The notes: generated by a model from the letters alone, not told the origin. A stretch of 64,000 nucleotides of DNA from Hydractinia symbiolongicarpus (GCF_029227915.1 NC_079880.1:32233501-32297500), one strand, 5' to 3'. Shown: positions 28,254 through 39,230, numbered from the stretch's first letter. Translations and numbers: made by a program.

Positions 28254-28330
28254 CTACTCTCAATGGACTACGACGTGTAAAAGTCGTTTTCCCCAGAGTC
28301 ATGGGTTTAGAACGCCAACTACATGCACAG

Positions 28331-28620
28331 ACTTATATTCTGTTTGTTTTGAGAATACTCAATAATTTATTTACCCCATAATTCTTCGTTTTCAAGGTCT
28401 ACTTCAAATTTTAAAATTTTCATTCTAATGGCGGAAATCTTCAAGCCCCTGGGCTTCTTGTTAATATTTAAGTAATATTTTTTATGTGTTCCATAATAAT
28501 TAAAGTCGTTTGTATTTCACCGATTTTAATTTTAATAATTTTATATACTTATAATCTGTTTGTTTTTTTAACTTCCTTTCCTGCGAAATTCACTTAATGA
28601 CGTTGTTTAAACGTTTCTTT
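28331..28620. other. AT-rich unique DNA beyond the satellite
   Basis: The satellite stops after AACTACATGCACAGAC and is followed by AT-rich sequence. No open frame or recognisable element was seen here. Confidence 0.6.
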
Positions 28621-28629
28621 AATCACCAT

Positions 28630-28985
28630 ATAAGGTAACGTAATCGGAACGTTATTTGAATGCCCTGAAAAAAGTGGTTATTAAATGTGCAAACGAGACG
28701 TTATTTGTCCGTTAATTGAACCAACGGAATGACGTTATTTGAACGCTATATTTTGAACGTTATTTAAACGTCCTGGAAAAAGTGGTTATTGAATGTGCAA
28801 ACGGGACGTTATTTGAACTTTCATTTCGAACGTCATATAAACGTTACATGCGGAACAATAAAACGTCCTGAAAAAAGTGGTTATTGAATGTGCAAACGGT
28901 ACGTTATTTGACCTTTAATTGAACGATCAAAATGACATCTTTTGAACGTTAAAAAAACGTTCTTGTGCCCACCTGAAGAACTTAC
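28630..28985. repeat. AACGTT-rich tandem repeat, about 3 units of 95-108 bp
   Basis: The block AAAGTGGTTATT(A/G)AATGTGCAAACG followed by GACGTTATTTG recurs at about 28671, 28779 and 28874, each inside an AACGTTATTT-rich context. It ends with GTGCCCAC, the same octamer that ends the AACGTT-rich array near 44798. Such subterminal arrays are common in DNA transposons, but I could not identify the ends of an element. Confidence 0.6.
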
Positions 28986-29100
28986 ATAAACTGTAAAAAG
29001 TTATTTTTCCGTTGTTACTGTTTTTAACACTACAGACTGTGTGATTCAGTGTTGATGTCGTTATAAAAAACCTTAACCAAAAACCTAAACTTAAAGATAA

Positions 29101-29406
29101 TTAACTCCTATATATACGGAGGTGTGGCACTCGAGGGCCAAAATATGCTGATATCAGCAGCAAATATCTGAAAATCATAAGGCAGAACCACATTTTTTCA
29201 AAATTACCCAGAGTTCCTCGACGTTGTCCATCATTTTGGCTAGCGCTGAAACTTGTGACTGAGACGCGGTTGGAAGCTAAGGGATCGAGGCTTGGAACTA
29301 AAGACATGCAAAAAAATGCCATGAGTAGTGCAAGGGAAATAAGAGGGATTCTCAAGTAATTTTGTTCATTAGATTTGCAAGAATCTGAGGTACCCAATAA
29401 TGACAA
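29101..29406 (-). CDS. Possible host exon with one membrane segment (weak)
   Basis: A minus-strand open frame of about 100 codons contains one clear hydrophobic stretch (LRIPLISLALLMAFFCMSLVP) after a short polar segment, then a Ser-rich stem: the shape of a type II membrane protein or signal anchor. It has no ATG at its open end. A possible splice acceptor (GTACCTCAG) precedes the polar segment and a possible donor (GG|GTAATT) lies about 190 bp later, so it may be an internal exon. I do not recognise the family and no neighbouring exon was found; it may be a chance frame. Confidence 0.2.
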   Translation of the reverse strand: MSLLGTSDSCKSNEQNYLRIPLISLALLMAFFCMSLVPSLDPLASNRVSVTSFSASQNDGQRRGTLGNFEKMWFCLMIFRYLLLISAYFGPRVPHLRIYRS

Positions 29407-31400
29407 GTAAAGAACAGAAACGCCTTTCCGATGTCTGCTGATGAGGGATGGTCACATCTGGATAATATTTATTTTGTGATTTTAAGCTACCTAGCCAGTA
29501 CCATGCCAGCACTCCAGGGCACATTTGTTATTAAATAATTAAGTGATGAAGTACAAGAGCTAAATATATTATTTTTATGTAGCTAGCTGCACAAAAGATT
29601 TTTCAAGGCATTCTGTCATTTTATATAGAAATAGCTAGCTAGTTTTTTGGACCTTCCATAACAGTGAACATTCAAGACTTGAGTATATAGCTAGTTAGGT
29701 ATGCAAGGCATTGCATGTTGGTAAACATGTTTTCACGACAAACTGAAACCTATATTTCGTAAATAAATTAATGCATATGCTCAGGTTTCTTTTATCGAAC
29801 GGGAACCTACTTTTCATAAATAAATTTTGTAGATTTTCAGGTTTCTTTTATGAAATAACAAAATTTGGGAAAGTATAGCCAGAAGTAATATTCGCTTGAA
29901 GCGGGAAGACCTAAAGTCTCCAGGTTAAGACTTAGTAAAGCGTAAACTGTTTCACACAGAGGACACTTAGTGTAATGTGTTACAAATCCAGTGGAGCATA
30001 AAGGTGTAATATCTTTTTCATAAACCAACATTCACAGAACTTATGATAAAGATAAAGCCTATTGTTACTTCTGCAAAGCAAATACAGTTGTTTAGCATTT
30101 TTCATTTTGCATAAAAAGTTCCTGTGGATATTCAAAAATTAATTGTGAGTGGCACCAGACTGGGCGATTAGTGCAAAGTAAACGTGTTGCAGATCCAGGT
30201 GGACAAAAAAATAACTTTCTAACCACTTTGTATTTATACGGCATAAAATTTAGATTATGTATTTAGCACTGTGCTTTAGAAGCACATTCCCACTTTCTCT
30301 GAGCTGGATAAGGTATTTGGTCCTAAACCTGGGACACATTTTATCTGTTTAAATTATTTTTAATCCTGAGAATCACTTTGAATATTTTCTGTACACATGG
30401 CTTGTCAAAATTGATATGCTGTCAAAAACAGCATATTAATTTTGACAAGAACTCAGAAACTATGATAGTAGTAAAAAAAATTTTTGGGTTCATTTCATCA
30501 AACTGGTCTAAAAACATTTAATATCAAGTTTCAAGTCATTATTTCAATTTTTACTGAAGTAATAGGACTTTTACTTAGTATAGTTTTAGCATAGTTTTTC
30601 ATACCGCTGACACCAAAATGGCTGCAGGAACTAATCGGTTTGAAATTAATTTATAATATTTTAATAACAAACTTTTTCTCTTTATGTGTTTTTATTTTCC
30701 TGCAAAAGTTGTTGCATGTATTAACATTAGGATAAGGACAAAAAAGTTACTGTGGGACATGGGTTTTAAACCTTAAAAATTTCCAGCGAGAAATTTGAAA
30801 ACTAATGAATGACAAAATCGCAAAAGTTTATCTTCAAATTTTTAATTTTTGTTAATTGTAAAAGTAATCCACATGAAAAAAGTTTCTGATGTTTTTTATG
30901 AAGAAATCTTCCATATTAGCCATATGGGGTAACTTGATGAACAATGAATTTTCCTGCAGGTGTTCTTTAATATGTGTAGTATAATCTTAAAAAATGTGAT
31001 GTAATTTTCCTCTTTAAGTTTTGACTTTTAACCCAGCTAAAAAGCTCAGCATTGTCCTTTCATACTTAGTCTAGCTAGCTATAGCGAATAAGTTTAATAT
31101 TCAAACTTGACCTATTTTACTGAGTATTAAGTAATAAATGCTAGTTTAATCCTAAATCTAACTATAGGGTAGCTAAGCTACCTGTAAGAACAACATCAAA
31201 CAACATCGAGGCTGTTCTCTTTTGTAAACAAACCCATTGGTATTTTTGTAATAAGTACCAAATTTTATGTGTTCAGTTCTTGCGCTTATGAGTGTAACCA
31301 AAATACCCTGTACGTAAATCCTAAAAATTATGTCATTGGCTCACTCTTTACGAATGACACCACGTAACAAAGAAAAACCACCACCTAAAACTTTGAGGCC
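29407..31400. other. Gene-poor AT-rich stretch
   Basis: No convincing gene. It holds scattered AGCTAGCT runs (29580-29700, 31070), two degenerate copies of the repeat expanded at 35740-36340 (near 29930 and 30150) and the hairpin at 30401-30449. The short minus-strand frame at 29837-30031 runs across these repeats and is not supported. Confidence 0.5.
30401..30449. repeat. Hairpin, 22-bp arms
   Basis: Bases 30401-30422 (CTTGTCAAAATTGATATGCT plus GT) pair with 30428-30449 with one mismatch around a 5-base loop (CAAAA). It could be a small foldback relic. No gene adjoins it. Confidence 0.75.
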
Positions 31401-31404
31401 AAAT

Positions 31405-31935
31405 AACTTGAAAACGAGGTGGTGACGTCAATGATTTTTCACCGCGTGGGTAACTAGGGACCACCTAGGATCAATTTGGGTAATATTCCCAAACCCGGAT
31501 CCCCGAATCCGTTTCGGAATGGACGGGTTGATGACGTCATCAAAAAACCTTTAAACCCTAATATTTCTGCAACTGTTTCTCAAAGGTACATCATCTTATA
31601 CATTTTCTTGATCAGCGTTTCAAGATCTATGCGATGAAGGCAACAGGTATACTAATTTCTTAATAAAAAAATTTGAGGGGTCTAGACGGGTCAGTGCTGA
31701 CGTCAGCAAATTTTTTAAACCTTTATATCTTATTAATCATTTATCAAAAGCACGTGATTACATACATTTTCTTGATCAGCGCTTTAAACTCCGCACAATA
31801 GAGGCAACGTAAAAACAAGGTTCTAATTTTTTTGCAGATGGGTTGGTGACGTCATCACAATTCATATGACGCTTATTTATCAATTTTATCCTGCCTCAGT
31901 GGATTTATCCACGGGCTTTATCGACTAGTCTATAT
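31405..31935. repeat. Dispersed repeat, copy 1 of a direct pair
   Basis: This segment and 32135-32640 share a long ordered series of matches: GGGTAACTAGGGACCACC, CCGAATCCGTTTCGGAATGG, GGGTTGATGACGTCA, CATCTTATACATTTTCTTGA and CCTCAGTGGATTT.TCCACG followed by TTATCGACTAGT. Offsets are 706-733 bp. The end of the unit, read in reverse complement, matches the CCCGTGGA..TCCACGGG repeat at 35605-35640. A (TCTG)n run follows at 31955-31972. Confidence 0.8.
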
Positions 31936-32134
31936 AATAATACGCTAAGTGTGTCTGTCTGTCTGTCTGTGACTTTTGCAAAGTGGATAAAATTTCTTTG
32001 ATAAAGTCTATAAAACATCGTCTATAAATTTGTTCTGTAAATTACCAAACTTTGACGTTAAAGCAATATTGACGTCAAAGGAAAGTATATTAAGATTAGT
32101 GAAGCCATTGCATTGCACTTTTAAATTTAAGGCT

Positions 32135-32640
32135 AAATAACTTGGAAACGGGTGGAAATAGCTGACGTCATCTCCTGCGTAGGTAACTAGGGACCACCTG
32201 GGACCAATTTGGGTAAGTTTCCCAAACCTGGGTCCCCGAATCCGTTTCGGAATGGACGGGTTGATGACGTCACCAACAAAACTTCAAACCGTAATATCTC
32301 TGCAACCGTTTGTCAAAGGTACATCATCTTATACATTTTCTTGATCAGCGTTTCAAGACCTATACAATGAAGGCAGCAGGTATACAAATTTCTAAAAAAA
32401 AATTTTGGTGGCCATTGCAGACGTCAGCAAAATTTTAAAACCTTTATATCTCATTAACCGCTTATCAAAAAGACATGATCATATACATTTTCTTGGTCAG
32501 CATTTTAAGCTCTACACAATAGAGGCAATTATTTCTTTTGTTGATGGGTTGCTGACTTGATCAAAATTCAAAAAACGCTTTTTTTTCATTTTTATCCTGC
32601 CTCAGTGGATTTTTCCACGAGTTTTATCGACTAGTATCAG
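32135..32640. repeat. Dispersed repeat, copy 2 of a direct pair
   Basis: Partner of 31405-31935, ending in the same ATCGACTAGT motif. Divergence and small deletions are spread evenly, so the pair is old. Confidence 0.8.
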
Positions 32641-32869
32641 AATTAATTGTCTTTAAATCAATGTTTACATCTGTTACGTTACGATGGTTTGAAATATATT
32701 CGATTCTTAAATTCGAAAACACTGCATTGTTATCTTCTTTGATTTTATGCGTGATTTTCTTTATTGTAAGTTTGGGTCTGTAAGGAAAACTGTTCTTTTA
32801 TTATTTTGGATTGATATATTTCGGTAGATATACAATATACCAAATGATTCCAGTTTTTATAATTCTCTT

Positions 32870-34080
32870 TTATGTGTTTTCAACTATTAATTTCTTATAT
32901 TTTGAGTGTAACTTTGGAAGGTTTAGCGTATGCAATAGACTGAATGATTTTGTATGACTTAATAAAAACTGTTGTATTTTTTTTAAACGTTTGGTATCCC
33001 TTTTTTCCCTGATGTACTTCTTGAATAGCAAAGCAAGTACATAGTTTTAGCGTATTTCGCTTTTTACGTAACGGTTGTTAGACACCTTTGATTTTTTTAG
33101 ACATTTTCCATTTTTATTTTATATATATATATTTATTTTTTGCACATGCTTATATTTTTAGACGTTTTGTTTCAGCGGTTATAAACATAGAATAATACAG
33201 GTTGTGAGCAACCTCGATCCCAGGGCATTTTTCTTTTTTACTATCCCGTTACAAAAGAGACAAAGAGCCCTGGGTGGAGGTTAAAATGTGAGTTTTAAAA
33301 ATTCAAATTACTGTGTTGTGTGTTTTGTTTTTATTCCTTACTTCAGTTAATGAAAGATTCAATGGATTCTTCCACGGGAATTCAAATAGCTAACTGTTAA
33401 TTTCTTAATTTTGTGTAAAACTTTGAAAGTGTTGCTGTATGCAATAGACTGAATATCTGATTTTGGTATGACGTGTTACAAACTGGACAGTCTGGAAATT
33501 TTGTAATAACTTTTTTTGTATAACTTGGCAAAATATGTTGGGTTTTTTAAATGTCTGATATACTTTTTTCCCTGGTGTACTTCTGGCATGGCAAAGCAAG
33601 TATAAATTTTAACAGATTTCGCTTTTTAAGTAACGGTTGTTAGACGCCTTTGATTTTGTTATTTTCCATTTTTCTTTTTCTTTTTTTTTGTTGCACCGGC
33701 ATATATTTGTAACGTTTTGGTTTTAACGAGTATAAATATAAAGTAATGCAGACTGTGAGCAGCCTCAATTCCAGGGCTTTTTCTTTCTTTTTTCTGTCCC
33801 GTTATAAAAAAGAGACAAAGAGCCGAGGTTGGATTGTAGTTTTTAAAAATTCAAATTACCATGCTGTATGTTTTTGTTTGGTATCCCTTACACGCAGTAA
33901 GATGTATTTTGAAATGCTTTGGTAAACTTCTTTCCAAATAATTTTCGCGTTTGTCAGAGGGTCAGAGCAAGTAATTTTAGTTATATACTGCATTGTTGGA
34001 CACCTTCAATTTTTTAGTCATTTATATATAGAAATGCAGATTGTAAGATTCTCACTGCTGTATTGTTTGCTTTTTGATGG
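32870..34080. repeat. Degenerate tandem repeat, units of about 510-550 bp
   Basis: TGCAATAGACTGAAT occurs at 32931 and 33440. GAGCA.CCTC.AT.CCAGGGC occurs at 33206 and 33757. GTAACGGTTGTTAGAC(A/G)CCTTTGA occurs near 33068 and 33632. A third, poorer partial copy continues to about 34080. No coding potential was seen. Confidence 0.7.
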
Positions 34081-34162
34081 TATATCTGTTCTATGAATTA
34101 AAAGAGAGATAGATAAATGTATATTCTAGCGCAGTCGCGTGCGCACACGGTCAAACACAACA

Positions 34163-34260
34163 AATCCAGCACCCATCCAAGACCATCCAAGACCATTCCA
34201 TATTAATCACCGCATCATCCAAGACCTAGTCCCTATGAATCCAGCACCCATCCAAGACCA
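34163..34260. repeat. 75-bp direct repeat before element A
   Basis: AATCCAGCACCCATCCAAGA followed by CCA occurs at 34163 and 34238, each followed by CATTCCATATTAATC. The duplication lies just upstream of the leader of the SAP-repeat gene at 34463. Confidence 0.7.
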
Positions 34261-34462
34261 TTCCATATTAATCTACCTAAGACCTAGTATTCACTGATGA
34301 CGTCATCAAAAGTAGAATAAGAGGTCCAATATTTTCTAGCGCAATTCCCTAAAAATCAACGCACATCAAAGTATACATCAAATGAGTAAAGGGAAATAAC
34401 CGCGTTAGTTTTGACCGCTATGAAATCCTCCGAATTTGTTAAAAACCATATAATAAGAGAGA

Positions 34463-35110
34463 ATGGAATCACATACGGTCAAACAATTATGTGATACTGC
34501 AAAATATTGTGGTTTAACAGGGTATTATAAGCTACGTAAAGCTGAATTAATTAGCTTATTGGAGGAGGATATTATAAACAATGAAAATTGGATCGGGGCC
34601 GTTAAAGAAATGCCTCATAAGCTCGAATATGTCCTCAACAGGTTCAAGACACAAGACATGTGTAATAAGGCTGTTGAAGGGTATCCCCTCATACTCACGT
34701 ATGTACCATATCATATAAGGACGCAGGACATGTGTAGCAGGGCTGTTGAAAAAGATCCCTGGGTGCTCTGCTATGTGCCAAATCATATAAGGACGCAAGA
34801 TATGTGTAACAGGGTTGTTGAGGAGAAGGCCTATATGTTCAGGCACGTGCCGGACCGACTCAAAACGCAGGGCATGTGTACCAAGGCTGTTGAGGAGGAG
34901 CCCGACATGCTAAGGCATGTGTAGCAGGGCTATCGAGGAGAATTCCTACATATTCAAGCATGTCCCAACAGGTTCAAGACGCGGGACATGTGCAACAAGG
35001 TAGTTGAGGAGGATCCCCGGATGCTCATATATGTGCCGGACTGGTTTATCACCCAAGACATATGGGATATGGTTACTGAGGATGAGGAGCTCGAACTACT
35101 TGAGGCCTTT
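34463..35110 (+). pseudogene. SAP-like / 24-residue repeat protein (element A), broken
   Basis: Function unknown. Residues 1-36 form a SAP-like fold signature (TVKQLCDTAKYCGLTGYYKL then RKAELISLL), expected to bind nucleic acid; the same module begins the DNA polymerase of element B at 39760. From residue 63 a 24-residue unit repeats at residues 63, 87, 111 and 135, with pattern TQxMCxxAVExxPxxLxxVPxxx; each unit keeps one Cys and a Pro turn. Similar repeats occur in proteins of giant viruses and large mobile elements; this is recalled, not searched. The open frame ends at 34924, where a partial unit is missing between two CATGTG copies. Related coding sequence continues to about 35110, with a second frame break near 34960. 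The start follows an ATATAATAAGAGAGA leader matching those of elements B and C, which supports this ATG. Confidence 0.65.
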
Positions 35111-35284
35111 TTTTTCAATATAAGAAATTTTTTTTATAAGAAAATAGGCTTCAAAACCTAAGAATGTTAAGAAAATCCCCAGCCTCAGTATGACAGAATT
35201 CAATTTCTGGAGACCTTCATATTTACATTTATATACGTTTATTTAATCACCAGAAATTTGAAACAACATATCATGATATATCGT

Positions 35285-35645
35285 TATGTGTGGAAATATC
35301 TACGGGGTCACCCGTCCTTTATATATCGCATTTCATTTCGTTTGTGGTTTTACACAAGTCGCTTTTGTCCGACAAACAGACAAATAAGGCTATTATTAAT
35401 ATAGAGACTAATCGTTTACCCGTGGAAATATTCACAAGGGTCGCCCGTCCTTTATATATCGCATTTCATTTAGTGTGTGGTTTTACACAAGACGCTTTTG
35501 AACGACAAAAACTCAAAATACGGCTATTATTAATATAGAGTAGAGACTCCTATACATACGGAAGGGTGGCCAACAAACAGACAAAATATGGCTATTATGA
35601 ATATACTAGTCGATGGCCCGTGGAAAATCCACGGGTCCGCCCATC
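35285..35645. repeat. Dispersed short repeat, three degenerate units
   Basis: Units contain CGTGGAAATAT.CAC.. GGGTCGCCCGTCCTTTATAT, CATTTCATTT and ..GTGGTTTTACACAAG, then CAGACAAA.TA.GGCTATTAT and TAATATAGAG. The last unit (35605-35640) reads ACTAGTCGATGGCCCGTGGA followed by AAATCCACGGG, a small palindrome. Further units lie at 37160-37440 and, in reverse, at 31909-31975. These look like copies of one short element family; the boundaries are not certain. Confidence 0.7.
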
Positions 35646-35689
35646 CTTTTTATACCACTTAAGCGCGTCTCGCGTTTGGCTTGCCCCTG

Positions 35690-36350
35690 TGTAAGCCAAA
35701 GTCAAGGTGTGACCTGACGTTGAACACTCTGTGGAGCGCTTAATAAGAGCCGTAAACTGTGTCACAGGATCAGGTGGAGCGCTTTAGTACAGGTATACAG
35801 TATGTCGTAAGTTAAGTGAAGCGCATACACCATTTTAATCTTGCGACTGTAACATATTTTTCAAAAAATATTCCCCGAAACGATAGCTGAAATAAAAACA
35901 CAGTTTACAAATAACAGTCGGTACCCCATCATAGCAAAAACAATCAGTCAATATTATTTTATTTTGCGGAATAAGTTTTTGTGAAAGTTAGAAAATTTAT
36001 CGTGACACTGGGCTAAGCGCTTACTACAGTTAAACTGTGTTGCACAGGCGTATAGGAAAAATACGCCTTTGGAAAAAACTTTCTCACAGACTCTGTTTAA
36101 AAAAAACACAACAGGGATGAGCAGTTAGTCCAGGTAAACATTGTTGCACATCCGTACAGACGTGATTACCGAAAAAGTTTAAAAATGAATTGTCACATTG
36201 GGTTGACCCCTTAGTACAGGTAAACCACGCCGTACATCGCGCAAAGGCGTAACAGCCTGTACTAAAAACAACAGTCTGTTGTAACACTGGGCTAACCGCT
36301 TGTATAGTTAAACAGAGTTGAACAGGCGTATAGGCGTAATACCCCTTTCC
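35690..36350. repeat. Degenerate repeat, units of about 85-105 bp
   Basis: The motif TGGGCTAA(G/C)CGCTTA.TACAG followed by GTAAAC.GTGTTGCACAGGCGT recurs near 36009, 36113, 36199 and 36291, with earlier relics at 35740-35800 and separate copies near 29930 and 30150. The frame seen on the minus strand here only follows the repeat and is not a gene. Confidence 0.6.
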
Positions 36351-36359
36351 AAAAAAACT

Positions 36360-37160
36360 TCATTGCAACTTCGGTTTTAATGAAAACACAAGGAACATCT
36401 TGTCATTACCGGTTCAGTTAAAATAATCTGTCAGTCATTTTATTTGCACAAAAAGTTTTCAGGAAAAAATAATAAAGATGTAGCAACCTAGCTAACTGCA
36501 TTTGACATAACACTTTTTGTTTAAGAATATTGTTGTAGCCAAACTGCATTTTTTTACTCTCAGTTTTTAGCCAAAGATAGGAGCTAGCTAAATGGCTACA
36601 GTCTCAACACAAAAATAAATGGTGGGTAGGATAAAAAACTGTTATACCATACAGAATAGTAATAAGTAAGGTTCTAGCTAGCCAGCCTCGAAAATCTTCG
36701 TTCCTATAGCCCAAAATCCTAAAACTGGTGCGTTTAAGATCTGTACGTTGCTAGAAAACGGGACAATATATTTGTCTTAACATTGAAAACAAACAGAAAA
36801 CAAATATTTAAAAAATATAAAGATTTCAGAAGATTAAAAAAGGCAAACAGGCCTACAAACCTCCCACACATTGCACATGACTATTTTCAAAATCAAAATG
36901 GCCTTCCTTCATTCAGCCGCGAAATTTTGGGTTGTATTTTTAAGAATCAAAATGGTCTTCGTTCATTTCATTCAACCGCGAAAATATATGGAATTGTTTT
37001 TTTACGCGAAAATATTGGATTCTTTTTTGGTCGCGAAAATCTTTGATTGGTTTTTATAGAATCAGGCGTCGTGATTGGTATACTACGCGCGAGCGGTCAA
37101 AACAATGTCGGTAAAGATATATCACATTTGGTATTGGTGTGCATTTTAAAAATTTCGTGT
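36360..37160. other. AT-rich stretch with a small direct repeat
   Basis: No supported gene. A 55-bp direct repeat (CAAAATGG.CTTC.TTCATT followed by CA.CCGCGAAA) lies at 36893 and 36948. The short plus-strand frames across it owe their openness to low complexity. Confidence 0.5.
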
Positions 37161-37440
37161 TTCCGCCACGGGACACGGCTTCCGCGGACGGACAGACAGA
37201 CAAAATACGGCTATTATTAAAGAGACTAATCGTTTACCCGTAAAAAAATTCACAGGGTCGCCCGTCCTTTATATATCACATTTCATTTCGTGTGTGGTTT
37301 TACACAAGACGCTTTTGGCCGACAAAGAGACAAAATACAGATTGACAAACAGACAAAATATGGCAACTAGTCTTTTACCCATGGAGAAATCCACAAGGTC
37401 GCCCGACTTTTATATATCGCATTTCATTGTATAAAAACCA
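37160..37440. repeat. Dispersed short repeat, further units
   Basis: Two more units of the family at 35285-35645: CGGACAGACAGACAAAATAC then GGCTATTATTAA (37179-37215), GGGTCGCCCGTCCTTTATAT (37255) and CAAGGTCGCCCGAC (37393). Confidence 0.65.
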
Positions 37441-37463
37441 TACATTTACGTTAGGTATATACG

Positions 37464-37621
37464 TTAAGGGGGCTTCAAAAAGTTTTTTGGGCCCTGTTAG
37501 CGGGATATCGCCGCTAGGATTTGGATAGCCTCCCTTCCCCCTCGTTACCGGATTTCCGTCTGTAAAATACACGGCAATATCCCGCAAACATGGCCCAAAA
37601 AATTTTTTAGAAGCCCCTTAA
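37464..37621. mobile_element. 158-bp miniature inverted-repeat element with TTAA ends
   Basis: The ends are TTAAGGGGGCTTC...TTTTTTGGGCC and its reverse complement at 37592-37621, giving about 30-bp terminal inverted repeats with a few mismatches. TTAA sits at both outer ends (37464-37467 and 37618-37621), the target preferred by piggyBac-type transposases. The interior is also partly self-complementary (GCGGGATAT / ATATCCCGC). It encodes nothing; it would depend on a transposase from elsewhere. Confidence 0.8.
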
Positions 37622-38335
37622 CCCAGCAAAAATTTTATGAGGATCTAGATGGTCAGGGAAATCCTCTTAATTCAGCTGTAAAGCTTAATTTGAAGATCTT
37701 CTAAATAAGCTGTATCATACAGCTTAATTAGGTGACATATATCTAAATTAGAAGGTAGAAAAAGTTTTTCCTCGATTTCTCGAAAAATGTAAATTTTAGC
37801 AGAATCACCACTGCAGCTCTTTCATCGTCAGTTTGAGCACTACATTTTTAAAAAAATTTCCAGCACCCCGGGTTCAAAAGATATGGAATAGAAACAATGG
37901 TTCAATGTAGCGATAGTTTATTTAAGCTGTACTGCATCCTAGTTAGGATATTACGTCATGTGATACAGCCTATTTAAGCAGCTTTTTAGAGATAGTTCCT
38001 TCTGGCACAGTCGACGTCAACCAAAGGGAAATTCCCTAAGTCATCTGTTAGTAACCAACACAAAATAATATGAATATGCTAACAAGAAGCCCCGGGGGCT
38101 CTAAGAGTTTCCGCTCGCTACCAAAATATTTGATGACAACCTGCTAATTTGTTGTGTTATCATGGTGCATGAAGCTCTGAAGATAAAGCACACAAGTCAC
38201 ATTATATCTTACAACAAACGCAAACAAAACGAAACGTGTATAATAAACTCACATTTTAAAAGAAATTGCTAACAAAAATACAGCCTATCATTTATGGTTG
38301 AAAGTCTTGCGATTGAAAGGTTTATGGTCTTAAAC
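37622..38335. other. Non-coding stretch with palindromic pieces
   Basis: No gene. AAGCTGTATCATACAGCTT (about 37703) is a 19-base palindrome, and related pieces recur at 37924 and 37965, so a small degenerate inverted-repeat element may lie within 37670-37990. AGGGAAATTCCCT at about 38026 is also found upstream of element C (about 46218). Confidence 0.45.
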
Positions 38336-39230
38336 GGCATTTAGTTGACAAAAAATCAAAATTTTGATGTGACCATCATTTTCAGCATACTTTTTTTATT
38401 AACTGTGCCAATTTTTGTCGAAAATAAAGTAGTTTTAATTTTTGGACAAATTGTGGCCTGAAATGACATTTAGGTGACAAAAAATCACATTTTTCTATCA
38501 TCATCACTTTCAGCATACTTTATTTGTTAATTGTGCCAAATTTGGCCAAAAATGAAGTGGTTTTAATTTTTGGACTATTTTTGGCCTAAAATGGCATTTA
38601 GGTGACAAAAATCAAAATTTTGATGTCACCATTATGTTCAGCATACTTTTTTTGTTAACTTTGCCAATTTTTGTTAAAAATGAAGTAGTTTTAATTTTTG
38701 GACCAATTTTGGCCTAAAATGACATTCAGGTGACAAAAATCAAAACTATGATGTCCCCATTATGTTCAGCATACTTTTTTTGTTAACTTTGCCAATTTTT
38801 GTTAAAAATGAAGTAATTTTAATTTTTGGACCAATTTTGGCCTAAAATGACAGTTAAGGTGGCAAAAAATCAAAATTTTGATCTCACCACCATGTTCAGC
38901 ATACTTTATTTGTTTACTGTGCCAAATTTTGTTGAAAATAAAGTAGTTTTAATTTTTGGACCAATTTTGGTCAATGACATTTAAGGTGTGGCAAAAAACC
39001 AAAATTTTGATGTCACCATCATGTTCAGCATACTTTTTTGTTAACTGTGTCAAATTTTGTTGAAAATAAAGTAGTTTTAATTTTTGGACCAATTTTGGCC
39101 TAAAATGACATTTAGTTGACAAAAATCAAAATTATGATGTCACCATTATGTTCAGCATACTTTTTTTGTTAACTGTGCCAAATTTTGTCAAAACAAATAC
39201 CAATTTTGGCCTGAAACGTCATTTAGATGA
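38336..39230. repeat. Tandem repeat, 127-131 bp period, about 7 copies
   Basis: GACATTTAGGTGACAAAAAT followed by CAAAATTTTGATGTCACC begins units at 38336, 38465, 38592, 38721, 38849, 38976, 39107 and (partial) 39218. Each unit also contains GTTCAGCATACTTTTTTTGT and TTTTAATTTTTGGACCAATT. It is AT-rich and non-coding, and ends about 530 bp upstream of element B's first gene. Confidence 0.92.

Larger units (their letters stand above)
1..28330. repeat. Tandem satellite array, about 182 bp monomer, about 155 copies
   Basis: The sequence is a head-to-tail array with a monomer of about 182 bp; the same landmark (CACCATGGCTTTAGAAC) recurs every 182, 363-364 or 546 bp from base 1 to about 28330. The left end lies outside the window. 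Each monomer carries, in order, a CCATGG start-like site in a strong Kozak context, CAACTACATGCACAGGCCTC, AATAAAG, ACGTAAATCACGTG with one or two CACGTG palindromes, GCAGGTTACCATTGGTCTAG and AAGTCGTTTTCC. Monomers diverge by substitutions and small indels and are somewhat more GC-rich than the flank. Many monomers are open for exactly 63 codons on the plus strand, but others carry an in-frame TAG or indels, so I do not annotate these as genes. A nucleosome-length monomer and higher-order structure are usual for centromeric or pericentromeric satellites; that function here is inference. Confidence 0.97.

Noticed and set aside
1-28330. Dozens of open frames of 60-99 codons on the plus strand as a gene family
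   Set aside because: They follow the satellite period, start in each monomer at the same site, change frame every monomer, and are broken in many monomers by the same TAG or by indels. Treated as a by-product of the repeat, with a test proposed in the findings.
1-28330. CRISPR array
   Set aside because: The whole 182-bp unit is repeated; there are no short repeats with unique spacers, and the context is eukaryotic.
36084-37587. Short frames across 36084-36287, 36783-37059 and 37375-37587
   Set aside because: They run through degenerate repeats or a miniature element; no start context, domain or composition supports them.
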